DNA of 64,000 nucleotides, taken from contig NZ_CALSBP010000003.1 of NCBI RefSeq assembly GCF_943373825.1, positions 1 to 64,000 of the forward strand, read 5' to 3'. The notes beneath the pieces were generated by a model. The model worked only from the letters and a program-made list of their open reading frames with translations. It made no database searches and was not told where the DNA came from. Of this stretch, positions 8,476-17,393 are shown in pieces. Source of the stretch: Aquimarina spinulae (GTDB taxonomy: Bacteria; Bacteroidota; Bacteroidia; Flavobacteriales; Flavobacteriaceae). The position numbers and the translations under genes were made by a program. Within the stretch, counting starts at the first letter, position 1. Each line of letters begins with the position of its first letter.

Positions 8476-9321
8476 TCAAATATCTATTTGTTCAATATAT
8501 CTATAGTACCTTAGAATCACATTAGGATCAGGAAGTAATGTGGTTTTTGCTTTTGATTTACCTGTATAGTCAAATCTCGATAATACATACCTCATGCTTT
8601 CTAAACGAGCAGTTTTCTTACTGTTGGTTTTTACAATAACCCAGGGGCTAAATGTTGTATGGGTTTTTGAGAACATTTGCTCCTTGTATTTAGTGTATTT
8701 AGTCCATAATTGCTGTCCTTTCATATCTACAGGGCTAAATTTCCATACTTTTAAAGGATTTTGTAGTCTTGCATCAAAGCGTTTTTTCTGCTCTTCTTTA
8801 GATATCGAGAACCAAAACTTGATTACTATAATCCCATCTTCATATAGCATATGTTCAAATTCGGGAACTTGTACCATAAAATTTTTATATTGTTTATTGG
8901 TGCAAAACCCCATAACAGGTTCTACAACAGCACGGTTATACCAGCTACGATCAAAAAAAACAATCTCTCCCGGGTTAGGTAATTCTTTAATATATCTTCT
9001 AAAATACCACTGTCCTTTTTCGACTTCGGTAGGTTTTGATAACGCAACAATACGCATAGAACGAGGATTAAGATGCTCTGTAAATCGTTTTATAGACCCT
9101 CCTTTACCGGCAGCATCTCTTCCTTCAAAAATTACTGCAACACGTAGCTTCTTTTTTGCTATCCATTGCTGAAGATTTACCAGTTCTCCTTGTAGAGAGC
9201 GAAGCTCCTCCTCATATCGAAGTTTCTGTAATATTTTTTTGATGTTGATGTTTTTTTGATCTGCAAGATGGATCAAATGTTTCCGTTTTTTGACTTGATT
9301 TAACTCTTCAAGTGTAAACAT
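8476..9321 (-). CDS. ppk2: Polyphosphate kinase 2 (PPK2), upstream copy
   Basis: A 281-residue PPK2 domain with Walker A FEGRDAAGKGGSIKR, RSMRIVALSKPT and FDRSWYNRAVVEPVMGFC. It differs from its neighbour by a longer basic C-terminal tail (KSKAKTTLLPDPNVILRYYRYIEQIDI). It is the first gene of the pair; TACCTTTA on the minus strand at 9363-9356 could be its -7 element. Two co-transcribed PPK2 enzymes could form hetero-oligomers or work with different nucleotides; that is inference. Confidence 0.95.
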   Translation of the reverse strand: MFTLEELNQVKKRKHLIHLADQKNINIKKILQKLRYEEELRSLQGELVNLQQWIAKKKLRVAVIFEGRDAAGKGGSIKRFTEHLNPRSMRIVALSKPTEVEKGQWYFRRYIKELPNPGEIVFFDRSWYNRAVVEPVMGFCTNKQYKNFMVQVPEFEHMLYEDGIIVIKFWFSISKEEQKKRFDARLQNPLKVWKFSPVDMKGQQLWTKYTKYKEQMFSKTHTTFSPWVIVKTNSKKTARLESMRYVLSRFDYTGKSKAKTTLLPDPNVILRYYRYIEQIDI

Positions 9322-9447
9322 AAAGTTTATAATTTATTATTCTGTAAGTAGTGATTAAAGGTAAAAATAAAATGAATTTTATCGAACTATAGTAACAATT
9401 CTTTAGCATAAAAAACTTGAAGAGTATGGTTTATATTGTTTTTCTGG

Positions 9448-9891
9448 TTACACTTTCCAGAAAAACCTTTCTTTGGCTTTTGATTTTGCTCCTGTTTTTT
9501 TATAAAAGTTGATGGCATCGGTATTAAAATCTGGAGTTTGCCACTGAATAACAGTACAGTTTTCTGATATAGCAAATTCTTTTATCAAAGCCATTATTTT
9601 TGTACCAATTCCTTTTCCTCGCGTTTCTTCTTTAAGATATAAACAATCGAGATAGATATAAAAATTAGCATCCCAGGTCGAGAACTGTTTCATAAAAGTT
9701 GCATATCCCAAAAGCTCGTTATTTTGTTCTACAACAACGCACTTTAGGACAGTCTCTGACTCGAAAAGATATTGTAAAAGTAACGTTGCTTTCTTATTAG
9801 AATCAAACGTTGCTTTTTCATATATAGCATGAGCTTTACACAGTAAAACAATTTGTTTGATATCTTCTTCTTTTGCAAATCTAATGATCAT
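9448..9891 (-). CDS. GNAT-family N-acetyltransferase
   Basis: A GNAT-fold protein of 147 residues from the ATG at 9891 (MIIRFAKEEDIKQ). An in-frame ATG seven codons upstream would overlap the rhodanese gene by 11 bases and is less likely. The acetyl-CoA loop reads ETRGKGIGTKIM, preceded by YIYLDCLYLKEE; the C-terminal AINFYKKTGAKSKAKERFFW is typical. It lies ten bases after the rhodanese stop, so the two probably share a transcript. Substrate unknown. Confidence 0.9.
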   Translation of the reverse strand: MIIRFAKEEDIKQIVLLCKAHAIYEKATFDSNKKATLLLQYLFESETVLKCVVVEQNNELLGYATFMKQFSTWDANFYIYLDCLYLKEETRGKGIGTKIMALIKEFAISENCTVIQWQTPDFNTDAINFYKKTGAKSKAKERFFWKV

Positions 9892-9901
9892 AATTTTGTT
9901 T

Positions 9902-10294
9902 TTAACATGCACATCGAATTAAGGAACCCTCAGAGGGTTTGGTTCCCTGTGTGGCATATCCATCAAATTTCCACCATTCAATACCACCTATTAATTCTTT
10001 TACTTTAAAACCAAGCCTGGCCATATATAATGCTCCTTTGGTCGAAGCATTACAACCTATACCATCACAATAACAAATATAAGTTTTTGTTTTATCAAGA
10101 TGAGTCGTGTTTTCTACTGTCATTTCCTGATGAGGTAGGTTAATAGCAGTTGGGATATGTTCTTTTTTATACCCAAAAGATTGTCTGGTATCGACCACTA
10201 TGATGTTTTCTTCTTTTTCGAGGGCATCAAATAAATCAGAAGGATCCATTTCATAAGCTAATTTGTTTTCGTAAAATTTAATTTGATTTTCCAT
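9902..10294 (-). CDS. Rhodanese-like domain protein
   Basis: A 130-residue single rhodanese domain: VVDTRQSFGYKKEHIPTAINLPH near the start and an active-site region CYCDGIGCNASTKGALYMA with Cys in CDGIGCN. These are usually cytosolic sulfurtransferases that carry a persulfide. The gene diverges from the LysR regulator with 133 bases between them, an arrangement typical of a LysR protein and its target. The downstream acetyltransferase may be in the same operon. Confidence 0.9.
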   Translation of the reverse strand: MENQIKFYENKLAYEMDPSDLFDALEKEENIIVVDTRQSFGYKKEHIPTAINLPHQEMTVENTTHLDKTKTYICYCDGIGCNASTKGALYMARLGFKVKELIGGIEWWKFDGYATQGTKPSEGSLIRCAC

Positions 10295-10414
10295 TATGCT
10301 GTGTTTTTATTTTGTCAAATGTACCATCAATTCATAGTCTATTCCTACTGGATTAGATGAATGATTCGATACTGTAATTGAAATATTTTCACATTCGGTA
10401 CCATAGTATTATTG

Positions 10415-10422
10415 TAGCTTTG
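10415..10422 (+). promoter_or_regulatory. -7 element of the LysR gene
   Basis: TAGCTTTG is an exact TAnnTTTG match whose last base is five bases before the ATG at 10428. This predicts a transcript starting at or near the start codon. No good -33 TTG is visible at the right distance. Confidence 0.5.
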
Positions 10423-10427
10423 TAGGT

Positions 10428-11318
10428 ATGGATATTAAGTATTTCAGACTCATAAAAACTATTACAGAAGAGGGTAATATTGCTAACTCATCAGAGCGAT
10501 TGTTTTTAACGCAATCGGCATTAAGTCATCAATTAAAAGAATTAGAAGGGAGATTAGGTTTTAAAGTATTTCATAGAACAAGAAATAAATGGAAATTAAC
10601 AGAAGAAGGCCGAGAATTGTATAGAGTGGCTAATGAAGTACTCGAAACTATTGAACAAGGATTTAATAGTATCCAACAAATAAAAACGGGATCTAAAGGA
10701 AATATTAAAGTAAGTACAGAGTGTTATTCTTTTTATCAGGGATTACCGGGATTCATTCAAAAAATGGGAATGCTATATCCCCAGATTGATGTAGATCTTA
10801 TTCTTGAAGCCACACATCAACCGATTTCAAAACTATTATCAAACGAAATTGATATTGCTTTAGTAACTTCTATACCTGCAAATGATCGATTATCAAGTAT
10901 TACATTGTTTGAGGATGAAACGTATGCTATTATGCACAAAGAACATAAGTATGGCAAAGCCGAATATTTAAGTGCTAGTGACTTTGCAAATATTCATTTG
11001 ATCATTCATTCTTTCCCTTTAGAAACAGTATCTGTTTATGAGCAATTCTTAAAACCCAATAGCATAACCCCCATAAAAATTTCTGCTATCCCGCTTACCG
11101 AAGTTTCTTTAGAAATGGTGAATGCCAATATGGGAATCATATGCATGCCAAAATGGGCATTAAAATCACTCAAAATGCCTAGAGATTTAATATTTAAAAG
11201 CATTGGGAAGTATGGGGTAAAAAGAACCCATTATTTGGCCGTTAGAAAAGAAGATGTACATAAAAAATATATTAATGATTTTATTTCGAGCTTTAAAGAG
11301 GAGTTTCTTGGGATGTGA
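10428..11318 (+). CDS. LysR-family transcriptional regulator
   Basis: A 296-residue regulator. The winged HTH occupies about residues 1-60 (GNIANSSERLFLTQSALSHQLKELEGRLGFKVFHRT), followed by the linker helix and a periplasmic-binding-like LysR substrate domain (about 90-290). The divergent rhodanese-acetyltransferase pair is the likely target, and LysR proteins usually repress themselves from the shared region. MetR-type members of the family have a similar N-terminus, but the effector cannot be told from sequence. Confidence 0.93.
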   Translation: MDIKYFRLIKTITEEGNIANSSERLFLTQSALSHQLKELEGRLGFKVFHRTRNKWKLTEEGRELYRVANEVLETIEQGFNSIQQIKTGSKGNIKVSTECYSFYQGLPGFIQKMGMLYPQIDVDLILEATHQPISKLLSNEIDIALVTSIPANDRLSSITLFEDETYAIMHKEHKYGKAEYLSASDFANIHLIIHSFPLETVSVYEQFLKPNSITPIKISAIPLTEVSLEMVNANMGIICMPKWALKSLKMPRDLIFKSIGKYGVKRTHYLAVRKEDVHKKYINDFISSFKEEFLGM

Positions 11319-11478
11319 TTTCTGTTTTTTATTTAAAAACGGTCTAATTAAATGCTTCAAATGGCTGCATACCAAATAATCAACAAAATTCACTGTCGAT
11401 TTGTTAATTACTTTGTAGAAAGGCTATTTTAATTTTGTAAGTGAAACCTTATATTAGCAGGCATTCTACCCTATATTT

Positions 11479-13338
11479 ATGAGCAAAGAAACCAAATACA
11501 CCGAAGATAATATACGATCCCTCGACTGGAAAGAACATATACGTATGCGACCCGGAATGTATATCGGGAAACTAGGTGATGGTTCTTCTGCAGATGATGG
11601 TATCTATATTTTAGTAAAAGAGGTACTCGACAATTCGATTGATGAGTATGTAATGGGAGCGGGCAAGACGATTGAAATCTCTATTCAAGGAGAAAAAGTA
11701 GTTGTTCGAGATTATGGACGTGGGATTCCGCTAGGTAAAGTGGTAGATGTCGTTTCTAAAATGAATACCGGAGGTAAATATGATTCCCGGGCATTTAAAA
11801 AATCAGTAGGACTTAATGGAGTGGGTACCAAAGCGGTTAATGCGTTATCTGCATTTTTTAAAGTAGAGTCTACTCGAGATGGTAAATCAGCTTCGGCAGA
11901 ATTCGAAAAAGGAAATCTTACGAATCAGGAAACATTAGAAGAAACTTCTCGTAGAAGAGGAACTAAAGTATCTTTTGTGCCAGATGGTACTATATTTAAA
12001 CATTATAAGTACCGCGCAGAGTATGTAGCCAAAATGCTAAAAAACTATGTGTATCTTAATCCAGGTTTGACCATTATCTTTAATGGTGAGAAATATTTTT
12101 CAGAAAATGGATTAAAAGATTTACTTTCTGATACTATAAATCAAGAGGATCGATTGTATGATATTATTCATCTTCAAGGTGATGATATCGAAATAGCGAT
12201 TACTCATAGTAAAACACAATATAGTGAGGAGTACCATTCTTTTGTAAATGGGCAGCATACTACACAAGGAGGAACACATCAGGCTGCATTTCGAGAAGCA
12301 GTAGTAAAGACCATTAGAGAATATTATGGTAAAAACTATGAGGCCAGTGATATTCGTAAATCAATTGTATCTGCGATAAGCATAAAAGTGATGGAACCTG
12401 TTTTTGAAAGTCAGACCAAGACCAAATTGGGATCTACAGAAATGGGAGGAGACTTACCAACAGTTCGAACCTATATTAATGATTTTGTAAAAACTAAATT
12501 AGACAACTTTCTTCATAAGAACCCTAATACAGCAGAAAGTCTACAACGTAAAATATTACAGGCAGAACGCGAGCGTAAAGATTTATCCGGAATTCGGAAA
12601 CTAGCAAAAGAAAGGGCAAAAAAAGCCAGTCTACATAATAAGAAATTAAGAGATTGTCGTGTTCACCTTACTGATAGTAAGAAAGATCGTAATCTCGAAA
12701 GTACTCTGTTTATTACCGAGGGAGATTCTGCAAGTGGATCAATAACCAAATCCAGAGATGTAAATACTCAAGCTGTTTTTAGCTTACGCGGAAAACCGTT
12801 GAATAGCTATAACATGAGTAAAAAGATTGTGTACGAAAATGAAGAATTCAATCTATTACAAGCAGCATTAAATATAGAAGAATCATTAGAAGATTTAAGA
12901 TATAACAATATTGTAATTGCAACAGATGCCGATGTAGACGGAATGCACATACGATTGTTGTTAATCACCTTTTTCTTACAATTCTTTCCCGAAGTAATAA
13001 AAGAAGGACATTTATATATATTACAAACTCCATTATTTAGAGTTCGGAACAAAAAAGAAACAATCTATTGTTATTCTGAGCAGGAAAGAAGAGATGCTAT
13101 TGCAAAATTATCAGGTAAACCAGAAATCACACGATTTAAGGGATTAGGTGAGATTTCTCCAGATGAATTTGTGCACTTTATAGGGGATGATATACGTTTA
13201 GATCCTGTAATGCTGGATAAAGAAAAATCGATTGAAGAATTATTGTCTTTTTATATGGGAAAAAACACACCGCAACGACAAGAATTTATCATAGATAATC
13301 TAAAAGTAGAACTGGATACAATAGATGAAGAATTATAA
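11479..13338 (+). CDS. parE: DNA topoisomerase IV subunit B
   Basis: A 619-residue GHKL-type topoisomerase subunit. The ATP-site motifs [27 protein letters not shown] and the [11 protein letters not shown] loop are present, followed by the transducer. The TOPRIM domain has ITEGDSASG (about 412) and [10 protein letters not shown]. Length and the absence of the long GyrB insertion fit ParE; the gene is 25 bases upstream of parC, as in many Flavobacteria. It relaxes and decatenates DNA together with ParC. Confidence 0.95.
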   Translation: MSKETKYTEDNIRSLDWKEHIRMRPGMYIGKLGDGSSADDGIYILVKEVLDNSIDEYVMGAGKTIEISIQGEKVVVRDYGRGIPLGKVVDVVSKMNTGGKYDSRAFKKSVGLNGVGTKAVNALSAFFKVESTRDGKSASAEFEKGNLTNQETLEETSRRRGTKVSFVPDGTIFKHYKYRAEYVAKMLKNYVYLNPGLTIIFNGEKYFSENGLKDLLSDTINQEDRLYDIIHLQGDDIEIAITHSKTQYSEEYHSFVNGQHTTQGGTHQAAFREAVVKTIREYYGKNYEASDIRKSIVSAISIKVMEPVFESQTKTKLGSTEMGGDLPTVRTYINDFVKTKLDNFLHKNPNTAESLQRKILQAERERKDLSGIRKLAKERAKKASLHNKKLRDCRVHLTDSKKDRNLESTLFITEGDSASGSITKSRDVNTQAVFSLRGKPLNSYNMSKKIVYENEEFNLLQAALNIEESLEDLRYNNIVIATDADVDGMHIRLLLITFFLQFFPEVIKEGHLYILQTPLFRVRNKKETIYCYSEQERRDAIAKLSGKPEITRFKGLGEISPDEFVHFIGDDIRLDPVMLDKEKSIEELLSFYMGKNTPQRQEFIIDNLKVELDTIDEEL

Positions 13339-13363
13339 TTATTAGAAGCCCCAGAAATTATAT

Positions 13364-16030
13364 ATGGATTTGGAAAACGAAAACGAAGAACTACATCACG
13401 ATTCTACCCCCGAAGATCATCAACCACAAGAGGTGATCACTAAGGTTACAGGAATGTATAAAGACTGGTTTTTGGATTATGCATCTTATGTAATCTTAGA
13501 ACGAGCAGTACCGGCAATTGAAGATGGTTTAAAACCAGTACAACGTCGTATTCTTCATTCTATGAAGGATCTCGATGATGGTCGATATAATAAAGTGGCC
13601 AATATTGTTGGGCATACGATGCAGTATCACCCTCATGGTGATGCCAGTATTGCTGATGCGATGGTTCAAGTTGGGCAAAAAGAATTGCTGATTGATATGC
13701 AAGGTAACTGGGGTAATATCCTTACCGGTGATAGAGCAGCCGCATCTAGATACATAGAAGCCCGTCTGTCTAAGTTTGCATTAGATGTAGTTTACAATCC
13801 CAAAGTTACCGACTGGCAATTATCCTATGATGGTAGAAAGAAAGAACCTATTAATCTCCCAGTAAAATTTCCTTTATTACTGGCACAAGGAGCAGAAGGA
13901 ATAGCGGTTGGATTAAGTACTAAGATTTTACCACACAATTTTATCGAATTGATCGATGCATCCATTAAACATTTACAAGGTAAACGATTTACTATTTTTC
14001 CAGACTTTCCTACATCTGGAATAGCAGATTTTACAAATTATAATGACGGTAATCGTGGCGGTAAAGTTAGGGTGCGTGCCGAGATATCTCAATATGAGAA
14101 GAACACTTTAGTTATAAATGAGATACCATTTTCTACTACAACCACATCTTTAATAGATTCTATTCTTAAAGCTAATGAAAAAGGAAAGATAAAGATTAAG
14201 AAAATAGAGGATAATACCGCAGCAAAAGTAGAAATATTAATACATCTTCCTTCTGGTATCTCCCCTGATAAAACGATCGATGCACTTTATGCATTTACGA
14301 ATTGCGAAGTGTCTATATCACCATTAGGGTGTGTTATAGAAGACAATAAGCCAAACTTTATTGGTGTTTCAGAAATGTTACGCCGTTCTACCGATAATAC
14401 AGTAGAATTATTAAAGAAAGAGCTCGAGATTCAGTTAGAAGAATTACAGGAACAATGGCATTTTGCATCATTAGAAAGAATATTTATCGAAAACCGGATC
14501 TACCGGGATATAGAAGAAGTAGAAACATGGCCGGGGGTGATTGAAGCTATTGATAAAGGATTACAACCTCATATCAAACATCTAAAACGAGCGATTACCG
14601 AGGAAGATATTGTACGTCTAACAGAAATTCGAATTAAACGTATTTCTAAATTTGATATAGATAAAGCACAGCAAAAAATAGATGCCCTTGAAGAAGATAT
14701 AGCTCAGGTAAAACATAATCTTGAGCACCTTATAGAGTTTGCAATAGATTATTTTAAAAGGCTAAAAACTACATATGGTAAAGGAAAAGAGCGTAAGACC
14801 GAAATCAAGATTTTTGATGATATTGAAGCAACCAAAGTAGTAATTAGAAATACAAAATTATATGTAAATCGAGAAGAAGGATTTATAGGGACTTCACTTC
14901 GTAGAGATGAATATGTAGCAGATTGTTCTGATATTGATGATATTATATGTTTTACAGGAGAAGGAAAGTTAATGATCACCAAAGTTGGATCAAAGACTTT
15001 TATAGGTAAAAATATAATTCATGTTGCTGTCTTTAAGAAAAAAGATAAACGTACCATCTATAATTTGATTTATCAGGACGGTAGAGGAGGAGCTTCATAT
15101 GTTAAGCGTTTTGCCGTTACCGGGGTCACCAGGGATAAAGAATATGATCTTGCACAAGGGAAAAAAGGATCAAAAGTCACGTATTTCTCTGCTAACCCAA
15201 ATGGTGAGGCCGAAGTAATTACTATTTTCTTGCGACAAGCAGGAAGTATTAAAAAATTAAAATTTGACCTTGACTTTGCCGATTTGTTAATCAAAGGTAG
15301 AGGGGTAAAAGGAAATATTGTCACTAAATATAATATTAAACGTGTTGAATTGAAAGAACAAGGAGTATCTACCCTAAAACCACGAAGAATTTGGTTTGAT
15401 GATTCGGTACAACGCCTTAATGTAGATGGAAGAGGAGAATTATTAGGTGAATTTAGAGGAGAGGATCGTCTTTTGGTTATTACCCAAAAAGGTAATGCAA
15501 AAACAATAATTCCCGAAATGACATTGCATTTTAGTTCGGATATGATTGTTTTAGAAAAATGGAAACCCAAAAAACCAATATCTGCAATATATTGGGATGG
15601 GGAGAAAGAAAAATATTATGTAAAACGGTTTTTAATAGAACACCCAGAGCGCGAAGAGGCTTTTATTACAGAACATCAAAAATCTTTCTTAGAAGTTGTT
15701 TCTACAGATTATAGACCGATAGCAGAAATAATATTTACGAAGCTTAGAGGCAAAGATCAACGACCGAACGATGAAATAAACCTCGAAGAGTTTATATCGA
15801 TCAAAGGATCAAAAGCTTTGGGAAATCAATTAACTACACATAAAGTAAAACAGATCAATCTACTGGATCCATTACCATATGAAGAACAAGAGTCTCTTCC
15901 TGCCGAAGAAATTGAAGTGATAGAAGAAGAGAATGTATCTCCTGAAGCAACCGACAATCAAACTTCAACAAAATCTTTAGATAATGACACTGATACCGGT
16001 GAAGAAGGGGAACAAGCTAGTCTTTTTTAG
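13364..16030 (+). CDS. parC: DNA topoisomerase IV subunit A
   Basis: An 888-residue type IIA cleavage subunit. The winged-helix region has HPHGDASIADAMV, and the catalytic Tyr is in AAASRYIEARLS (about 128). The second half contains a beta-pinwheel-like C-terminal domain, with no clear GyrA box (QRRGGKG), which favours ParC over GyrA. The last 60 residues are an acidic low-complexity tail ending GEEGEQASLF. Co-transcribed with parE. Confidence 0.93.
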   Translation: MDLENENEELHHDSTPEDHQPQEVITKVTGMYKDWFLDYASYVILERAVPAIEDGLKPVQRRILHSMKDLDDGRYNKVANIVGHTMQYHPHGDASIADAMVQVGQKELLIDMQGNWGNILTGDRAAASRYIEARLSKFALDVVYNPKVTDWQLSYDGRKKEPINLPVKFPLLLAQGAEGIAVGLSTKILPHNFIELIDASIKHLQGKRFTIFPDFPTSGIADFTNYNDGNRGGKVRVRAEISQYEKNTLVINEIPFSTTTTSLIDSILKANEKGKIKIKKIEDNTAAKVEILIHLPSGISPDKTIDALYAFTNCEVSISPLGCVIEDNKPNFIGVSEMLRRSTDNTVELLKKELEIQLEELQEQWHFASLERIFIENRIYRDIEEVETWPGVIEAIDKGLQPHIKHLKRAITEEDIVRLTEIRIKRISKFDIDKAQQKIDALEEDIAQVKHNLEHLIEFAIDYFKRLKTTYGKGKERKTEIKIFDDIEATKVVIRNTKLYVNREEGFIGTSLRRDEYVADCSDIDDIICFTGEGKLMITKVGSKTFIGKNIIHVAVFKKKDKRTIYNLIYQDGRGGASYVKRFAVTGVTRDKEYDLAQGKKGSKVTYFSANPNGEAEVITIFLRQAGSIKKLKFDLDFADLLIKGRGVKGNIVTKYNIKRVELKEQGVSTLKPRRIWFDDSVQRLNVDGRGELLGEFRGEDRLLVITQKGNAKTIIPEMTLHFSSDMIVLEKWKPKKPISAIYWDGEKEKYYVKRFLIEHPEREEAFITEHQKSFLEVVSTDYRPIAEIIFTKLRGKDQRPNDEINLEEFISIKGSKALGNQLTTHKVKQINLLDPLPYEEQESLPAEEIEVIEEENVSPEATDNQTSTKSLDNDTDTGEEGEQASLF

Positions 16031-16045
16031 ATATTGATTAAAAAG

Positions 16046-16073
16046 TATTAATATGTAGTGGTACATATTAATA
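16046..16073. repeat. 12-bp perfect inverted repeat after parC
   Basis: Arms TATTAATATGTA (16046-16057) and TACATATTAATA (16062-16073) flank GTGG, 16 bases after the parC stop. There is no T tract, so it is a weak terminator candidate; it could also stabilise the 3' end of the parE-parC message or bind a protein. Confidence 0.5.
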
Positions 16074-16128
16074 AACTTAATAGAGAAACTAACTTCTTCA
16101 GAAATGAAAAAGTAAAAAACATTCTAAT

Positions 16129-16623
16129 TTGTTAATCTGTAAAACTCAAGAAATAGATATTGAGACTGTCGTATCGATAGAAGCCGATACTGAAAACTCA
16201 CAGTTCATATTGCCTAACTCCAGAGAAGAACATTTACACCTGATAACGGATAGCGATATAGAACATTTGATATTGAAATCTGAAAATAATATAACAATTG
16301 GTTTTGTAATATTGGCAGGATTACAAAATAACAACAGGAGTATTGAATTTCGAAGAATCGTTATAAACTCAAAAGGAAGAGGTTATGGTAGAATGGCAAT
16401 CAAAGAACTAAAACAGTACTGTTTTAAAAAATTAGACTGTCATCGCTTGTGGTTAGATGTATTCGAAACGAATGAAAGAGCCAGATATTTATATCAATCA
16501 GAAGGGTTTAAAGAGGAAGGAATATTAAGAGATAGTATATGGGTTAATGGTGAATTTAAAAACTTAATAATCATGTCGATGCTTGAAAACGAATACATAA
16601 ACACTACTACCAACAAAATATAG
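16129..16623 (+). CDS. GNAT-family N-acetyltransferase (RimJ/RimL-like)
   Basis: A 164-residue acetyltransferase. It opens with a ligand-binding stretch (VVSIEADTENSQFI) and has the acetyl-CoA loop INSKGRGYGRMAIKELK. DVFETNERARYLYQSEGFKEEGILRD follows, typical of RimJ/RimL relatives. No ATG exists in frame upstream before a stop, so a TTG at 16129 is the probable start; the next in-frame ATG would delete most of the domain. Target unknown. Confidence 0.85.
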   Translation: MLICKTQEIDIETVVSIEADTENSQFILPNSREEHLHLITDSDIEHLILKSENNITIGFVILAGLQNNNRSIEFRRIVINSKGRGYGRMAIKELKQYCFKKLDCHRLWLDVFETNERARYLYQSEGFKEEGILRDSIWVNGEFKNLIIMSMLENEYINTTTNKI

Positions 16624-16638
16624 AACTATTTATTTATC

Positions 16639-17217
16639 TTAAGATTTCTTTACAAACTTTGTAAGAATCACAATATGTTGCCCATTAGCTCGACCTTCTA
16701 TATGTTCGGCATTATCATGCACTAATGAAATATTTCGAACATGAGTACCTCGTTTGGCAGTAAAATTAGCACCTTTTACATCCAGATCTTTAATCAAGAC
16801 AACAGAATCTCCAGCTTGTAATAGTGCACCATTGGCATCTAAATGTTTAATAGCATCCTCTTTATCATCACCATCTCCAGTGGCATTTGCCCATGCTGTC
16901 ATATCTTCATCCAGATATAGCATATCTAATAAATCTTGCGGCCAACCTTCAGATTTTAATCTATGTAACATTCTCCATGCCATTACTTGTACCGCAGGAA
17001 CTTCACTCCACATACTATCATTAAGACAACGCCAGTGATTTGCATCTACTTTTTCAGGGTCTTCTATTTGTTCTAAACACACTTGAGAAATAAGAATATG
17101 CGAATCCAGACCTGTCCCCGGAGACTTAGGAACTTCATAGACTTTTAAATTTTCAGTTTCTCCTGATAATTCACATACAGATCCGCTACGCTTGTGTAAT
17201 TCTCTTTCTAGACTCAT
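16639..17217 (-). CDS. PhnA-domain protein (YjdM-like)
   Basis: A 192-residue protein with the PhnA-type C-terminal domain: LQAGDSVVLIKDLDVKGANFTAKRGTHVRNISLV and GRANGQHIVILTKFVKK. The N-terminal part has CELSGETENLKVYEV, a possible remnant of the zinc-ribbon found in PhnA/YjdM. Despite its name the family has no proven role in phosphonate breakdown, and no phn genes are near. Cytosolic, monocistronic, convergent with the acetyltransferase gene. Confidence 0.88.
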   Translation of the reverse strand: MSLERELHKRSGSVCELSGETENLKVYEVPKSPGTGLDSHILISQVCLEQIEDPEKVDANHWRCLNDSMWSEVPAVQVMAWRMLHRLKSEGWPQDLLDMLYLDEDMTAWANATGDGDDKEDAIKHLDANGALLQAGDSVVLIKDLDVKGANFTAKRGTHVRNISLVHDNAEHIEGRANGQHIVILTKFVKKS

Positions 17218-17325
17218 TATAATGATACGTTTATTATATGGATTGTTTAATACTGCAAAAGTGCATTAAAATTTGTAATTATGAAATAGCAGATAACCTA
17301 TTTGTTGTTGATGACAAATATTAGT

Positions 17326-17362
17326 AAGAGCCCATTAGAATTAGAAAATCTAAAGGGCTTTT
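17326..17362 (-). terminator. Probable terminator hairpin after the TonB-dependent receptor
   Basis: AAGAGCCCATTAGA (from 17326) pairs with TCTAAAGGGCTTTT (to 17362) around a short loop, about 30 bases after the receptor stop at 17394. The T tract is better on the plus strand than on the minus strand, so the direction is uncertain. Confidence 0.5.
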
Positions 17363-17393
17363 ATTAATTGAAATTTTAGTACCAGTATATTGA

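Noticed and set aside
8594..9172. 192-codon frame on the plus strand opposite ppk2
   Set aside because: It mirrors a strongly conserved gene and codes for a Ser/Phe/Cys-rich product without motifs.
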